Origin: Neoechinorhynchus agilis
Taxonomy: Eukaryota; Acanthocephala
Direction: 5' to 3'
Assembly: GCA_051530055.1 (NCBI GenBank)
Contig: CM121341.1
Span: forward strand, 14,322,001 to 14,386,000
Length of the DNA: 64,000 nucleotides
The notes under the pieces were generated by a model. That model did no database searches and had not been told where the DNA came from. It saw only the letters and a program-made list of their open reading frames with translations. Both the position numbers and the translations under genes were made by a program. Below, in pieces: positions 22,500 through 33,470 of the stretch (its first letter is position 1; the number at the start of each line of letters is the position of its first letter).

Positions 22500-24045
22500 T
22501 GAGCGTAAGTTGGAAAAATGAATAGAGCAAATGGTTGACAACGGGCTTGAGAAAGGAAAGGCGTCGAGCAAGTATCAGTAAGTTAAGAAAGAATGCCAAT
22601 TTGAGTAGTGACGCTACTAGTGTTGCGTTTCAATCCTGAACTGTGCACCGGGTTCTCTTTTTGTGAGTGGAGGAGTTTTCGGCTAACCTGAAGAGGATGT
22701 AGTGAGTACTTCAAAATCAAGCACAAAAAGGGTTATCGACTAAAAACACAAACAATAAATATTCAAAAAGTAAAATGCCATGTCCGAGAGTAAGTTAACC
22801 TCGATTCTAAATTAGTTATCCGAAAAATTTCACACATAATTTCAAAAGATTGGAATTATTCGATTCTGTGTAAAAAAAGCTGCCAAAAGATCTCAAATTT
22901 AACACGTTGCAGATTGACCTTCGAGATGTTTGGAATCTACTTCAATTTAGAGAAAACAACCGATGATCTCTTGAAAGAATTCAAGGGAACGAACTCTCGG
23001 TTTTTTTCGTGCAACAAGGGCTCTTATGGCCAAATCTAAAAACATAAAGTTTTGAAGAACGAAACGTGGTTCCAAGATGCAAAATGGAAGATCTTATGAT
23101 AATGCTTTATACCACTGTTTCTTTTCGTGACCTAACTAGGAAATAAATAGATAATCATTAATCATTCTTCGTGATCCGAAGTTACATACTTCAACTTTAG
23201 AAATTAAGAACGGATTCAAACTAAACAAAAAACTATTACTATATTGGTTTTCATGCTCAAACCATTACTAAAATACAACTTCAAGCGTTTTTATGGAGAT
23301 ATATTTCGAATCCTAACATTAAAAGCAAACAGAAATCTAAGTTTCTTTGGGATTACATTCGGCTGGGTAAATATATTATTATTATTATTATTTTTGGTGG
23401 GTACTCGACACCTCGAGACTGCGAAACAATTTGAATTGAAAACGACTGATTTACACAGTCAAAACGTACATTCGACTTTAACGATCTCCCTTTTGTGTCA
23501 AGGGCCGACCAAAATAATGAGAAACTGTATTTTTGAAGTGAACTTTACACGAATCCTATAAACCGTGGGCAAAAGAGCCTAAATGCGATGAATAAACACT
23601 TTCGTTAATTTCTTCACAAATCACGTTAATGTATTTACTTTAACGATCGCCCCCTTCAGTTCTAAATATGAATCCTTTAGATGCGTTTTTCATTCGTAAG
23701 TAGAAAAGCGTTAGATGGAATTCATGGCCCGAATGGATCCGTAAAGGATTTTGAGCTTCATGCATTGAACATTTTAAATTATTATTTAAATTTTTAATTT
23801 TCTTGAAAAATCGTTTATACGTGAAGAATTTTAGGAATGCCTCGTATTTGGTCGTGGTTTAAGCACTTAAAATTAATATGAAAGTTTATGTTCAAGAACA
23901 AAAGTGGGCAAAGCAATATTATGCAAGAAAATTAGATTTATGCCTTAAAGTGCAATGAACATTGCGAAAATTCACTAAAATACTTCGTAGGTTACCCTCG
24001 AAAATGTCCCAAAATCGCGCCTTTGTACTTTTGTTTTAAAAGAAT
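22500..24045. other. Intergenic region, no gene seen
   Basis: AT-rich sequence upstream of ATP synthase beta. No convincing frame, repeat or RNA gene was recognised. A promoter for the ATP synthase gene presumably lies in its first few hundred bases, but I see no clear TATA element there. Confidence 0.5.
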
Positions 24046-24198
24046 TACCATTAAATTTTATTTGTTAAAGTACAAAACGTGCAATCACCACCGTCCGCAA
24101 AATCTTAACTTCTCTCCTTCCTCGGCTGTCGCTATCACGCTAGCAGCATCGCCTCGTTGTACTGCAAGCGAGATATTTTGTCGCAGGAATACACCTGC

Positions 24199-24739
24199 TC
24201 ATGCGTCGCCGGTCGTTTCTTTCAATTTATTCGAAAGATCCTGGAGCAGAGTGAGTGCTGAGCTGCCAAGCGCTTCATATGTCTCTCCTCCGAGAGGGAC
24301 AATATAGTGGGCCCTTGCTAAATACCTATATTTTCGTACCTTCCTCCCTTCCGCTGCACTGGCTGCACCTCCAGCGATTTCGAGAGAGAGTAGGGAATGT
24401 TGCAAACCTGTAAGGGTGTCCACACACGTGGCGTCCCAGAGAAGGCATTTGCCCTCCCGGAAAGACCGAAATTCCGTCATGTTGACGACCTTCTGGTCGA
24501 CAAAGATGGGCGGGTTCCGAGATGTTGAGGAAGTTCGCCGTTTTCAACACCCGAGAAATTGCGTTATTGATTTCAGAATGGCGTGAGAACCTTCCTCCTG
24601 ACCTTCTGCAGACGAGACCGTGTCGCCCGAAAGCATCAACCAAAGACCCACATCGACAGCGATGGGGCGTGCATATCGGGAGACCAAGTCTTAAGGATAC
24701 TGCGATCCTCGTTACCTCATCAGTAAGAAGAGTTCCCAC
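24199..24739 (-). pseudogene. LINE cysteine-histidine motif and restriction-like endonuclease
   Basis: The first frame (24739) reads VTRIAVSLRLGLPICTPHRC, then the Cys/His cluster CRCGSLVDAFGRHGLVCRRS, RHSEINNAISR. A frame change later, FREGKCLLWDATCVDTLTGL, then RKYRYLARAHYIVPLGGETY. In related animal elements this segment follows the RT and is thought to nick the target DNA. Expected nuclease residues PDG appear altered here (QHDGISVFPGG), so the nuclease is probably damaged. Confidence 0.75.
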
Positions 24740-25326
24740 TGATGCCAGAGGAACAGCCTCCAGCCATGCCCCGATTCTCGTGTCGAAACTGCCAACAATC
24801 TAGCTTGGACGAACCCATCGCGAGAACTTGAAAGTAGAGAGCTGTGAGCTCTCGCGAAGAGAGATCTGTCCCAGATCGACTGTCTGAGGCAATTCATGGG
24901 AACATGGTTAGCGCCTGTCTGCTGGCATCATTCTTCAACTGCCACCACAAAGTCTTGCTCAAGACAAAACTTTTCCCTCAGAATTTTCTTCGCTATCGGT
25001 TGATTCCCCCATACAATCCAAGAAAGGCTGGCAAGGCAAGGTTTACTAACGCCCGAATGCCCAATCCCCCAGGTGGCACAGGCAATGAAGCTTGTCGCCA
25101 CGCCTCATCTGAGAGCTGGACATTTAAAATACGCTCGAGACAAGCCCTCACCTTATCGTCGAGCTTAGCCAATCCTTCCTTATGTTTGAAGAATGCTGCT
25201 GTGCGGACCTTATATAAAAATTTCGGGATAAAGAATGCGTTCTTTATCAGAAATAACGCTTCGTGAGCCGAGAAAGCGCTCACCCTATCGCACAGCAACG
25301 AAAGTTTCTGTATGATACGGCCGATC

Positions 25327-26196
25327 TCAGCTTCCACATTTGAATACCAAGAGGCTGAGTTGCTCTGGAGTCACGAGTTCCAGCCCTGGAGCTACGGCCT
25401 CGAACCCAGCCATTAGTTCTCTGACTTTGGCGGTGTCTTCGATATTTAATACTAGAAGCTCACACTTTCCAGCATTGAGCTCAATGCTTATCTTCGAGGT
25501 CTCCCTAACCAGCGTCTCTAAATCGCGCTGTACAACGGAGGGATCACCTTCGAGCGTAGCGTCATCCAAGTACCGAGCGTTGAAGATGGAATGGAGAGAG
25601 TGCGCTATTGGATTTACTGTTAGGGAGAATGCGATTGGACCGAGAGGATCTCCTTGCTGTACTCCTCTTTCGGACCAAATGAGGTGGTCTTCGAAGAGCA
25701 AAGGAGTCGCCGTCCCGTGGGCATTGAGAAAATACTGGAAGGCTTCTGGTGCGTGATCCCTAATTGCGCACAACATGCTTTCTCTAGTGAGAGAGTTAAA
25801 GGCATTCTGAAAATCACACTTAAGAATCACGCACAGCTCTGAACTCCTCGTAGTGAAGTTTCGGAGCGCGTGGACAATAGCTTCCGCCCCCCAGGATGTG
25901 CAGCAGCCTAGTTGGACTGGACGAAGTTGCTGTCCGGTTTTCTCTGTGATACGTTTACAGAGAATTTTTCCTGCAAGTCGGCGTATCGTCGAAGATACGG
26001 CGATGGGACGAATCCCACCTTCTTTTTTTGTGAGGGCACATAATGATGCTCCGAAAAATAGGTGAGGGCACATAATGATGCTACGAAAAATAGGTCTTTT
26101 GCAACGGGATTCAGGTCCTCTCCAGTCAGGCGGTCGACTAACCGAGAAAGCGCACTTTCTAGAGAGAGCTGCTTCACCAGTTGTAAAGGACATCAT
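25327..26196 (-). pseudogene. LINE reverse transcriptase domain
   Basis: The frame holds the RT landmarks: GGIRPIAVSSTIRRLAGKIL (motif 1), VILKCDFQNAFNSLTRESM (motif with the first catalytic Asp), GVQQGDPLGPIAFSLT (motif B) and ARYLDDATLEGDPSVV (catalytic YxDD as YLDD). These residues are intact. The domain is cut off from its N-terminal and C-terminal parts by frame changes, so I call it a pseudogene fragment. RSSELCVILKCDF also appears at the copy near 59240. Confidence 0.85.
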
Positions 26197-27249
26197 ATCA
26201 TTTAGGTGTTGAGGCCCTAGCCCGTCGAGCCCGTGGCCCGATCCATTTGCAAAAGACGAGATGGCCTTTTTAATTCTGAAATTTGAATGGATGTCATGTC
26301 TTGTATGGGAGGAGGTGGAATTTCAAAACTGCCACTACTGCGTATGTGTTTTGACGGGAGTATTTGAAATGCCTTGTTGTCTTCCTCTGCAAAACTGCCG
26401 GAGGATGGCAATAACCGAACAGCCCTCGAAAATCTCCGTCCGCAAGCTTCGAAGAGACACGTTCAGTCAGGGATCACTTTGAAAAGCGGCAACGAAACCC
26501 TTTCTTCGTACGTCCCTTACGAACCTCGCGAAATTTCATTTCGAAATTGTTAAATATCTGTCCGAAGGAGGCCACCCTTTCCTTGATTGTTGACGTCAAA
26601 GACACCCCAGAATCATCACTGGTACAAAGAACTAAACGCAGGAATGCGAAGAGCCGTGCCCATGATGGCTCACAGTTCTTTTGGAGGCAATCGTTGACCA
26701 ATCCCGTAAATGCTTTTCCGACCTGATATCGTGCGCCCTTTTTGATCCGTTTCAGGACGTTCCTGGGCAGAAACCGCACGATATCAGGTATCGAAATAGA
26801 GTCAGTTGTGATCTGAGATGTTGGCATAAACAGATCGCTTGATTGTGGTGGAGAACCAGATCGGCCACAGCGGAGATCCCGCGGACCATGGGCAAACAAA
26901 ACCCCCAAATAGGTTAATTTAAAAGACTTACCGCAAACCGAACACACCAGTGAAGACGCGTGGGAGCTCGACAGCGTTGGTATTCTCAGGTTGAACGCGA
27001 TCGATAAGGGGTGAGTTCAAGGTGTCTGCGTCAGTACCGCCAATTGTCGGCGATATGAACGCAGTTAGCTGCTTATTTTCAGTCGAGATTTTCTTTGAGA
27101 ACTGAGCCTTCGAATTATCAGAATTTTCTGGCGGTTGCATTGATTGTTGACTATTATGTGGTCGTTGATCCTTGAATTTTTCAACAACAGGAACTTCAAT
27201 CAGAAATGACGATTCGATTTAGTGACGATTTTATGAGTTAAAATTCTAA

Positions 27250-27440
27250 CGAACCATCAGCATTGCTCATGTAAAACTTTTCTTCGAGTGCGCTTAGAGC
27301 ATGTTCCCTTGCGATATTATGTTTTATATTATGAAAAATAATAACTGCGATTTTGTTCATAATCGTCGAGATCTCGACAAAATAACAATTTATATACATA
27401 GTTTCTCTGCCCACCTCCTCGCTCCCAATCGGTTTATAGG
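27250..27440 (-). pseudogene. Diverged copy of the promoter and first exon of the gene at 32514
   Basis: Read on the minus strand, 27439-27344 matches 32514-32612: CTATAAACCGATTGGGAGCG, GAGGAGGTGGGCAGAGAAAC, TATGTATATAA, CGAGATCTCGACGATTATGA and ACAAAATCGCAGT. The TATA block and the ATG (27360) are retained. The following codons give MNKIAVIIFHNIKHNIAR and then EHALSALEEKFYMSNADGSL to a stop at 27238, lacking the hydrophobic signal sequence seen in the other copy. It may be a decayed gene, or a separate 40-residue peptide. Confidence 0.6.
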
Positions 27441-27639
27441 CAGATATCCACAATCGGAGAATTTAAAGACTACTAAAACACAATTGTAGTCTAATCAAAA
27501 GCATGAAGAATAATGAAATGTAGCTTCGATATTAAAAATCGCTTAAAAGTGGTGTGTCGTCAATGCAATAGGAACAATTTATAAAGCGCCTCATTTAAGA
27601 CTAATCATGTTAAAAAAAGTCTAGCTAGTGAACTGACTG

Positions 27640-30600
27640 TTATTTTTTTCGCTTTAGTTTTTTCTTGACTTTCTTAACCTTTTTTACGACTACGTTCCGT
27701 CTATTTTCTAATTTTGAAACGATCGGGTGAACGAATCGCATCCTGTATTGTTCATCCAACACCGCGTCCGATTCTATTCTGCCTGATGTTTTATAAGAGC
27801 TCACATTTTCGGTAGATGTGCTCAAAACGCTTGTCACACTCTTGTCCATTTTGTTTAATTGGCCGTAAAGAGCGTTATAATACGCCCTGACTGTATCTCT
27901 GCTGACATTTTTGATGTCGTTACGAGTACCAGTTTGAGTCACGATATCCATTTTATCGAGCTTTGTCTTCGTTTTTGATATTTCCGCGTTCTTACTTTTT
28001 GCCTCAGGTGGATTTCTGCTTACTCCAACAGTCGTTTTTAGTTTTGGCTTACTAACATTCTCTCCCTTACTCCTTTTACTGTTTGACAAAACGTTTCCAA
28101 TATTCCGCCTGATTTCCTCTGAGGCGAATTCCAGAGCCAAAGTTTTAACACTCTTTCCGCTGGCATCCAAGGCCGTAACATCGGCATTATGATTTAAAAG
28201 AGCATTGACAATATCCCCAGAATTGGAGATCACGGCACACATCAGGGGTGTCATCTTACTCACTGAAACAGCATTAGCATCAGCGCCGTGCTCTAAAAGC
28301 ATCTTGGAAATTTCAGCATTCCCGTGGAAGCATGCATGATGAAGAGCGGTCCATTGAAAATTATCACTCTGATTGATTGGTACCTTGAGTACAAGAAGGC
28401 TTTTTACGAGTTTCAAATTTCCATCCTCAACCGCCGCAATCAACGGAGTCTTCTTAAATTCGTCTGTAAACAAAAGAGATGCCTTTTGTCCTAAGACAAT
28501 TGAAATATTTGGAACATCCCTTCTTCTTATCACATCGTTAACGTTTTCTTTTCGTATCTGTAGGTCCAACGTTAGTCGATAAACGTTCATCGTCGGAATA
28601 TCAAAGAATTAAATCTGTATTCTTAAACCGAAAATTCGATACCTTCTATATTCAAAATGCTGATCGTTGCTTGTCCATAAAAACACATACGAAACAGCTC
28701 AATGAATTACTTAATTTTAATATTTTATCATGCCTTACTTCGATGAGTGACAGTGTAGTCAATTTTTGATAAGCAAAATTGTTCAATTTTAAAACTAAAA
28801 ACCAATTCTCAACTCTACGACCAATAATTTTTTATCCTATGTTAGTTTTAAAGATGAAATTCTGAGAAAATCTCGCCGCATGACCAGCCAATTCCCACTT
28901 TTCCACTAACGTCGCCTAACGTAAATTTCTGGGCATCAATAACGATGCAATAGCAGTATCTAAATCCGTTCTGTTCAAAATCTCAAGGTTCGTATCATAA
29001 TCTTTAACTTCAGCTATGTATGTAACTTTTTCAATATCTTGTTCTGACCGTGTAGGAATGGGGATTCTTAGTGTCGACTTCATTCTAGCTTTGCTCCTTT
29101 TCCTCTTTCTTAATTTCCTCGCTCTTTTCTTTTTTCCGAACAATTTACTTGAGGATGCAGCCGTTTTTAACAAAAGACTGTAGTCAAAGTCATGTGACCC
29201 TTTGCCGAATCGAGTCATCAGTTCATTTATTTCTTTTTCACCAAGATAAAATTGTTCAGTTTCCAGCAAAGACTCAATATCTTTGAGGCGCACAAATCCT
29301 GTACTCGTTGGATCCATTCTCATGAATATATCATGAAGGTTCTCGGCTTTTAAAACCAAGCTAAGAATGACCAGAAGCTATGTTTGGTATTTAAAATTTC
29401 TCAGTGAACATATGAGATGTTCTCAAGCTATTTCGCATCAGAGAAGTAAACTAGGCATAGGGAATATTTTGAACTAAAATAAATATTCAACCTGAAAAAT
29501 GTTCGCTCATCCGAGGTACATATCTGTTAACTCATTTTAAATCGCATAAAGACGGACAAATCAGTTTGATTTGCGCGAATCGTTACAATATTGGATTTCG
29601 GATCTCACATGCCGATTCCAATAACTCTGGAAAACGAAACATTTAGACGCTACTCTCAACTAAGAACCGTCAACATTAAAACCCAACCTAGCTGAATGCA
29701 CTTTGACATGATCAATAAGCTGTAAAAGCCAAAGTGGATCGAGACGTTTCGCCTTCTTTAAAACAGTCGCCATTTTCTTATCGCGGTACCTGGTAGCGAA
29801 TTTCCTCATCCCAAGTTTGCTTGCTCCTCGGTTAATAAGGAAGCTTGCAAACTCGTGATTCCCATAAATAATGGCGGTTTTTAGAGGAGTATTACCATTG
29901 TTGTCCAGACTATCGATCTGAGCACCACTTACCAATAAGAGACGTCCCAGTTCACAATCGTTATTTGAAGCAGCGTAGTGAAGAACATCTCGTCCGGCAT
30001 GATCTTGAGCGCTTAAATCCGCACCTAAAGAAATTAACAGCTGAACTTCTTCATAAAGAGAGTTTCGCACAGCATAATGTAGTGGAGTCATTCCATTGCT
30101 CCTGAAGTCTAAATATCTACTGTTCAATAAGATTTCAATTCGAGCCGGTTTACAACTTAAACTTGTTAGTTCGTACATTAAAGTGACAGCCAACTCGTTC
30201 GAATTGTTCATATTGTCTACGGTGCCGATTCTAGAAATTAGGTAATGAATTACCGATGAATCAAGATTACTCAAAATGATTTCAGTAATTAAAGATTAAG
30301 ATTCTCCAAAATCATTTTATTACATGGCGAATGCTTTAGATGCACCAGTATTCCATCATTTCCATCATCACTTCGGTTATCTTTTAAATGTGGGTACTTG
30401 CCCAACAAACACTCTATAACTTCAAGGGAACCTAATTGACAAGCGCAAAGAAACGCGGTCATTCCTAGTGAATTTTTAAGATCGACATCAGCACCCAGTT
30501 CTAGCAAAAATTCGATCATCTCAACGCAATTGATCATTGCAGCCACCATGAGCGGAGTAGTTCCAGTGCTCGCATGTTTTCTGTTTATGAGCTCCTTTCC

Positions 30601-30699
30601 ATTCCCATGAATTGCACATAGTCTCCTAATGGCTTCTTTGTCATTCGATCTAACCGCTTTGAGCAGCTCCAAAGTTATTTGGTGTTGGAGCAGAATCAT
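27640..30699 (-). CDS. ankef1: Ankyrin repeat and EF-hand protein (ANKEF1-like), four exons
   Basis: Exons near 30699-30324, 30265-29690, 29355-28925 and 28569-27640. Exon 1 has ankyrin repeats (TTPLMVAAMINCVEMIEFLL). Exon 2 has four more (GMTPLHYAVRNSLYEEVQLL, GRDVLHYAASNNDCELGRLL, GNTPLKTAIIYGNHEFASFL) and the family signature RLDPLWLLQL (human NPNPLWALRL). Exon 3 has a degenerate EF-hand pair (FMRMDPTSTGFVRLKDIESL). Exon 4 has the second ankyrin block (KKTPLIAAVEDGNLKLVKSL, QWTALHHACFHGNAEISKML) and a lysine-rich end. Repeat order and spacing match human ANKEF1. Vertebrate ANKEF1 is linked to ciliated and sperm cells, and its role here is unknown. Exons 1-2 and 3-4 meet at segments that are not GT-AG. 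Confidence 0.88.
28570..28924 (-). other. Putative non-canonical intron 3 of ANKEF1
   Basis: The exon 3 side reads AATTT-ACGTTAGGCG and the exon 4 side CTAACGT-TGGAC. ACGTTAG and CTAACGT are a perfect 7-base inverted repeat at the borders, and TT is the direct repeat. Loss of about 355 nt gives MPRN-LDLQIRKENV in frame. The donor-like GTTAGG cannot be paired in frame with the available AG at CTACAG. Confidence 0.5.
29356..29689 (-). other. Intron 2 of ANKEF1
   Basis: A GT-AG solution exists: the donor at GCTAG/GTTGGG (about 29686) and the acceptor CATTCTTAG give SA-SLVLKAENLHDIF. The ends also contain GGGTTTTAA and TTAAAAGCC, a near-perfect inverted repeat, so either type of removal is possible. 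About 330 nt. Confidence 0.5.
30271..30323 (-). other. Putative non-canonical intron 1 of ANKEF1
   Basis: On the coding strand GTAAT occurs at both borders (plus-strand ATTAC at 30319-30323 and 30266-30270). Just inside, AAAATGATTT and AAATCATTTT form a perfect 10-base inverted repeat (30309-30318 and 30273-30282). Loss of 53 nt joins SPCN to LDSSVIHYL in frame. I found no GT-AG pair that keeps the frame. Confidence 0.65.
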
Positions 30700-30801
30700 T
30701 ACTCGGCGTTCAAAAGTAAATATATTCGTGATCTAAACAAGTTGTTATGGTGACATTATCTAGATTAAGCACTTTATTCAATTCATAGGTTTCCGGATTT
30801 T

Positions 30802-31440
30802 TTACGACGCGAACCGGGACTGCATGCAATCTTTTGTTTCGACTACCGGTTGGTGGGTGTGACCGGATCGCACCCGTAGATAGAACGAAAGCGTGCCACT
30901 ACTTCGAATTCCATATAAACAATCATGAAAATAAAGTAATTTTGTGGGATCGTCCCACGTGAAACCGTCCGGTCTGTGGCCCTCGAGTCGGCAAATATTG
31001 CTTTGTTCTAGGATATTGGGAGCATTCACAGTATTCAATGCACGACTAAGAATTGCGTTCATTTCGGCGTGTAGTGAGTACCTCCCGCCTGATTGCCGAC
31101 AGACGAGACCGTGGCACCCCGATGGCTCCACGGTCGCATCGAAACGTTAGCGATGGGATGTGGACGTTGGTACCCCAAGTCTCAGGGACACTGTGATCCT
31201 TTACCCACAGAAGCGGATATACTTCTGCCAATCGAGTTCGGTTCACCAGGTCTCGAGAATCTGAAATTAAAGATATGAATTCTCAATATAAGAAGGGAGT
31301 CCCAAACTGATTGTTTGCGGCCATTGACGGTACCTGCTCGCTAGCGGAATCTTAGTACCAAAGATTAACAGCCTCCACGAAATCATCATCCAACCTGTAA
31401 TCGTCGCCAAGAAAACACTGAACTATTTTGCGACTGACTC
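30802..31440 (-). mobile_element. Restriction-type LINE fragment
   Basis: Minus-strand pieces: QSVWDS-like sequence at about 31300, the Cys/His region CHGLVCRQSGGRYSLHAEMN at 31110, and ILEQSNICRLEGHRPDGFTW at about 31000, where the PDG nuclease residues are retained. The end resembles the copy at 59.9-60.6 kb. Truncated at the 5' side and broken by frame changes. It lies only 100 bases upstream of the ANKEF1 start. Confidence 0.75.
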
Positions 31441-32170
31441 CTGGCACACTACTTTCCTTCCATAGAATACTCTACAACTAGCTCTTCTCATATAGATTGG
31501 GTAGCCCTTTCCTTTGAGCATATTCCTAAGAAACTCTAACTCGTTGTTGATGGAATCTTGGTTGGAGTAATAGTTGTAGGTACCATAAAACAGCGACTTA
31601 ATCCTGACCATTGGGCATTCATAGGTGCACCATTCGTTGATGATGAGTTATTTACTGCGATTACAAATCTGATAAAAGGAGCTGCGTCCAAAGACCTAGA
31701 TTGTTGTATATAGACGAAGAAACCCAAACCACTAAACTCAATGTTGAAGAAACGAGATGAACATGAAAGTGAAGGTGTGGTGTACAAAATTTCCTGCTCA
31801 GAATGCAGAAAATCTTACGAAGGCCAAACAAACATTTTGGAAAGGAAAATAAAAGAGGACAAAGATGCTCTTAGGAGAAGCACCAATGCCAGTTCTGCGA
31901 TACTAAACCATTGTGCGCAACAAGACCAATTGACAACTCCACCATTTTGGCGCGAAGTGAATCCATGAATGCCATAGTTATTCCTCAAATTGAAACAATT
32001 GAAGGGAATAAGGCGGACTTAAAACTGAATCTAAGTAAAGTGTGAATGCAAACATTCCCTGCGTGTGTTTTTAGACTTTGATGAAGGCACAAGATAGTGC
32101 CTAAATATCGGAATCAATAAATTCCTTTAATTTTTACGCCACATAAAAGTATGAAAAATTCGATCTTCAA
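31423..32170. mobile_element. Penelope-like element debris in both orientations
   Basis: On the minus strand 31611-31470 reads SINNELEFLRNMLKGKGYP, the thumb of a Penelope-like reverse transcriptase. On the plus strand 31741-31968 reads VVYKISCSECRKSYEGQTNI and LERKIKEDKDALRRSTNASS, the start of a GIY-YIG endonuclease. A family B-type 3' hairpin (TTGATGAAGGCACAAG, AGTGCCTAAATATCGG) follows at 32082-32120. At least two truncated copies are joined here and both are broken. Confidence 0.7.
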
Positions 32171-32513
32171 GCACTTTAATTGTTTCCTTCTTTTATTTTA
32201 AAAAGCAACTCTTCTCAACAGTCTTATTTAATAATTTCACTTCAATGATTCCTTTTTTTAGAACCATCTTAATCATCCATAAATTAAAGTAGGAAAGTAC
32301 TTGATTGATAGCTTAGACAAGTATTTTGAATATATATTAACATAATGCTTAAAAGAATAGTATAGCATTTGCGATTTTTGCCACAATTAATTTCGAATCA
32401 CTTTCAGGAGGGCATCATTGATGACCACTCAATGAATATTCTTCGGCATAAATGAATATAGAATTCAAATGCGTCCATTTTACCTCTTAATTCAATACAT
32501 CTGCTTTTGCTTG

Positions 32514-32592
32514 CTATAAACCGATTAGGAACGAGGAGGCGGGCAGAGAAACTATGTATATAAGTGGTGATTCTGACGAGATCTCGATGATT
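32514..32592 (+). promoter_or_regulatory. TATA promoter of the secreted-peptide gene
   Basis: TATATAA at 32557-32563 lies about 30 bases before the ATG at 32593. The upstream GGAACGAGGAGGCGGGCAGA and the downstream GACGAGATCTCGATGATT are conserved in the copy at 27344-27439 while surrounding sequence is not, suggesting selection or a recent duplication. With a usual TATA-to-start distance the 5' leader would be only a few bases. Confidence 0.6.
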
Positions 32593-32918
32593 ATGAACAA
32601 AATCGCAGTAGTCATTTGTCTATTGTGGATTGCGAATCACTGTTTGGTATGTACGCTAAGGGATGCAATCAATAAATAAAGTATTCACTCGCGCAAACAA
32701 GGGATTGTACAGGAGGAACTTTGATCACGGCCACGACGCTTTTCTCGGAATTGCTGGATTAGATGTGCCTCAATGGACGCGGAGATCCCTTTCGATCTCA
32801 TCAGAGGAAAATAAAAGCCATACTTCGATTCTCTACAAGTTTCTTGGATGGCTGGATAGCGTGATCGGTATTCGCGAGTTGGCGCATTTAATTTCACTCT
32901 ATGCCATGGGCCAGGAAG
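32593..32918 (+). CDS. Small secreted protein, partial (two exons seen)
   Basis: Exon 1 (32593-32646) encodes MNKIAVVICLLWIANHCL, a clear signal peptide. A GT-AG intron of 55 nt (32647-32701, GTATGT to ACAAG) leads to exon 2, which reads GLYRRNFDHGHDAFLGIAGL, DVPQWTRRSLSISSEENK and FLGWLDSVIGIRELAHLISL before a donor-like GAAGGTGGGT at 32918. The end of the gene was not found. A Lys/Arg-Arg pair after the signal and a short length fit a secreted peptide or effector, but I do not recognise the family. Its promoter and first exon have a diverged inverted copy on the other side of ANKEF1. Confidence 0.55.
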
Positions 32919-32959
32919 GTGGGTATACGTTTTTAGAAATAACCTAAATCGAACACTCG

Positions 32960-33470
32960 CTTCTTTGGATCAATGTCAGACGAACAAATATCAATCGATC
33001 CTCGATGATTCCATTGAAATCGTTAATTCTATTGTGATTTCGAGGTCAATGAGTTGAGTTTTATTTGGCAAAAAATTTGCTATTCGTCGATCTAAGCATG
33101 AAGAGTTTTATCTCAAATTCATTTTTACTTTCATGGTTTCAACGGATTAATAAATTTTTAAAGATAAGCGTACAGGATTTTTGTACATTTAAAATTTTAT
33201 TGAATTAAGAATTTGATTGGGTGAAGGCACAAATTAGGAAATATTTTAACAAATTATGGCTAAAGCATAAGAGTTTGCCCGTGAAACTTATATTTCCCAA
33301 AGCTTAAATCTAAAGTGATGCGTGCCTCGCAATTTTTAACGATCGAGAAATATTGGCAATATTGGATGAGAAATAACATTAGAAGATAGGTAAACTTTAC
33401 ACTCGACAATGTGCTCATGCAAAACACTGAAGGTAAACAATAGCACCAAAACAGCGAAAAATAATCAACG
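32960..33470. other. No gene seen
   Basis: AT-rich sequence after the secreted-protein exons. A further exon of that gene may be hidden here, but I could not identify one. Confidence 0.4.

Larger units (their letters stand above)
24050..27140 (-). mobile_element. Restriction-endonuclease-type LINE, longest copy
   Basis: A minus-strand non-LTR element of about 3.1 kb. Order: an N-terminal piece beginning MQPPENSDNSKAQ (27140), a zinc finger with CSVCGKSF and a downstream His/Cys pair (26947), a reverse transcriptase (26196-25327), a linker and thumb (25337-24993), a cysteine-rich motif CRCGSLVDAFGRHGLVC and an endonuclease core LLWDATCVDT (24739-24199). RT before a cysteine/histidine motif and a PD-(D/E)XK-like nuclease is the R2/R4/NeSL style. 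The parts fall into at least five frames, so this copy cannot make a full protein. A short duplication (26029-26090) with AATGATGCTCCGAAAAATAG repeats disrupts the RT start. Confidence 0.88.

Noticed and set aside
28373-28590. Start of ANKEF1 exon 4 at the ATG near 28590
   Set aside because: The protein continues from exon 3 at 28569; the ATG lies in the insert.
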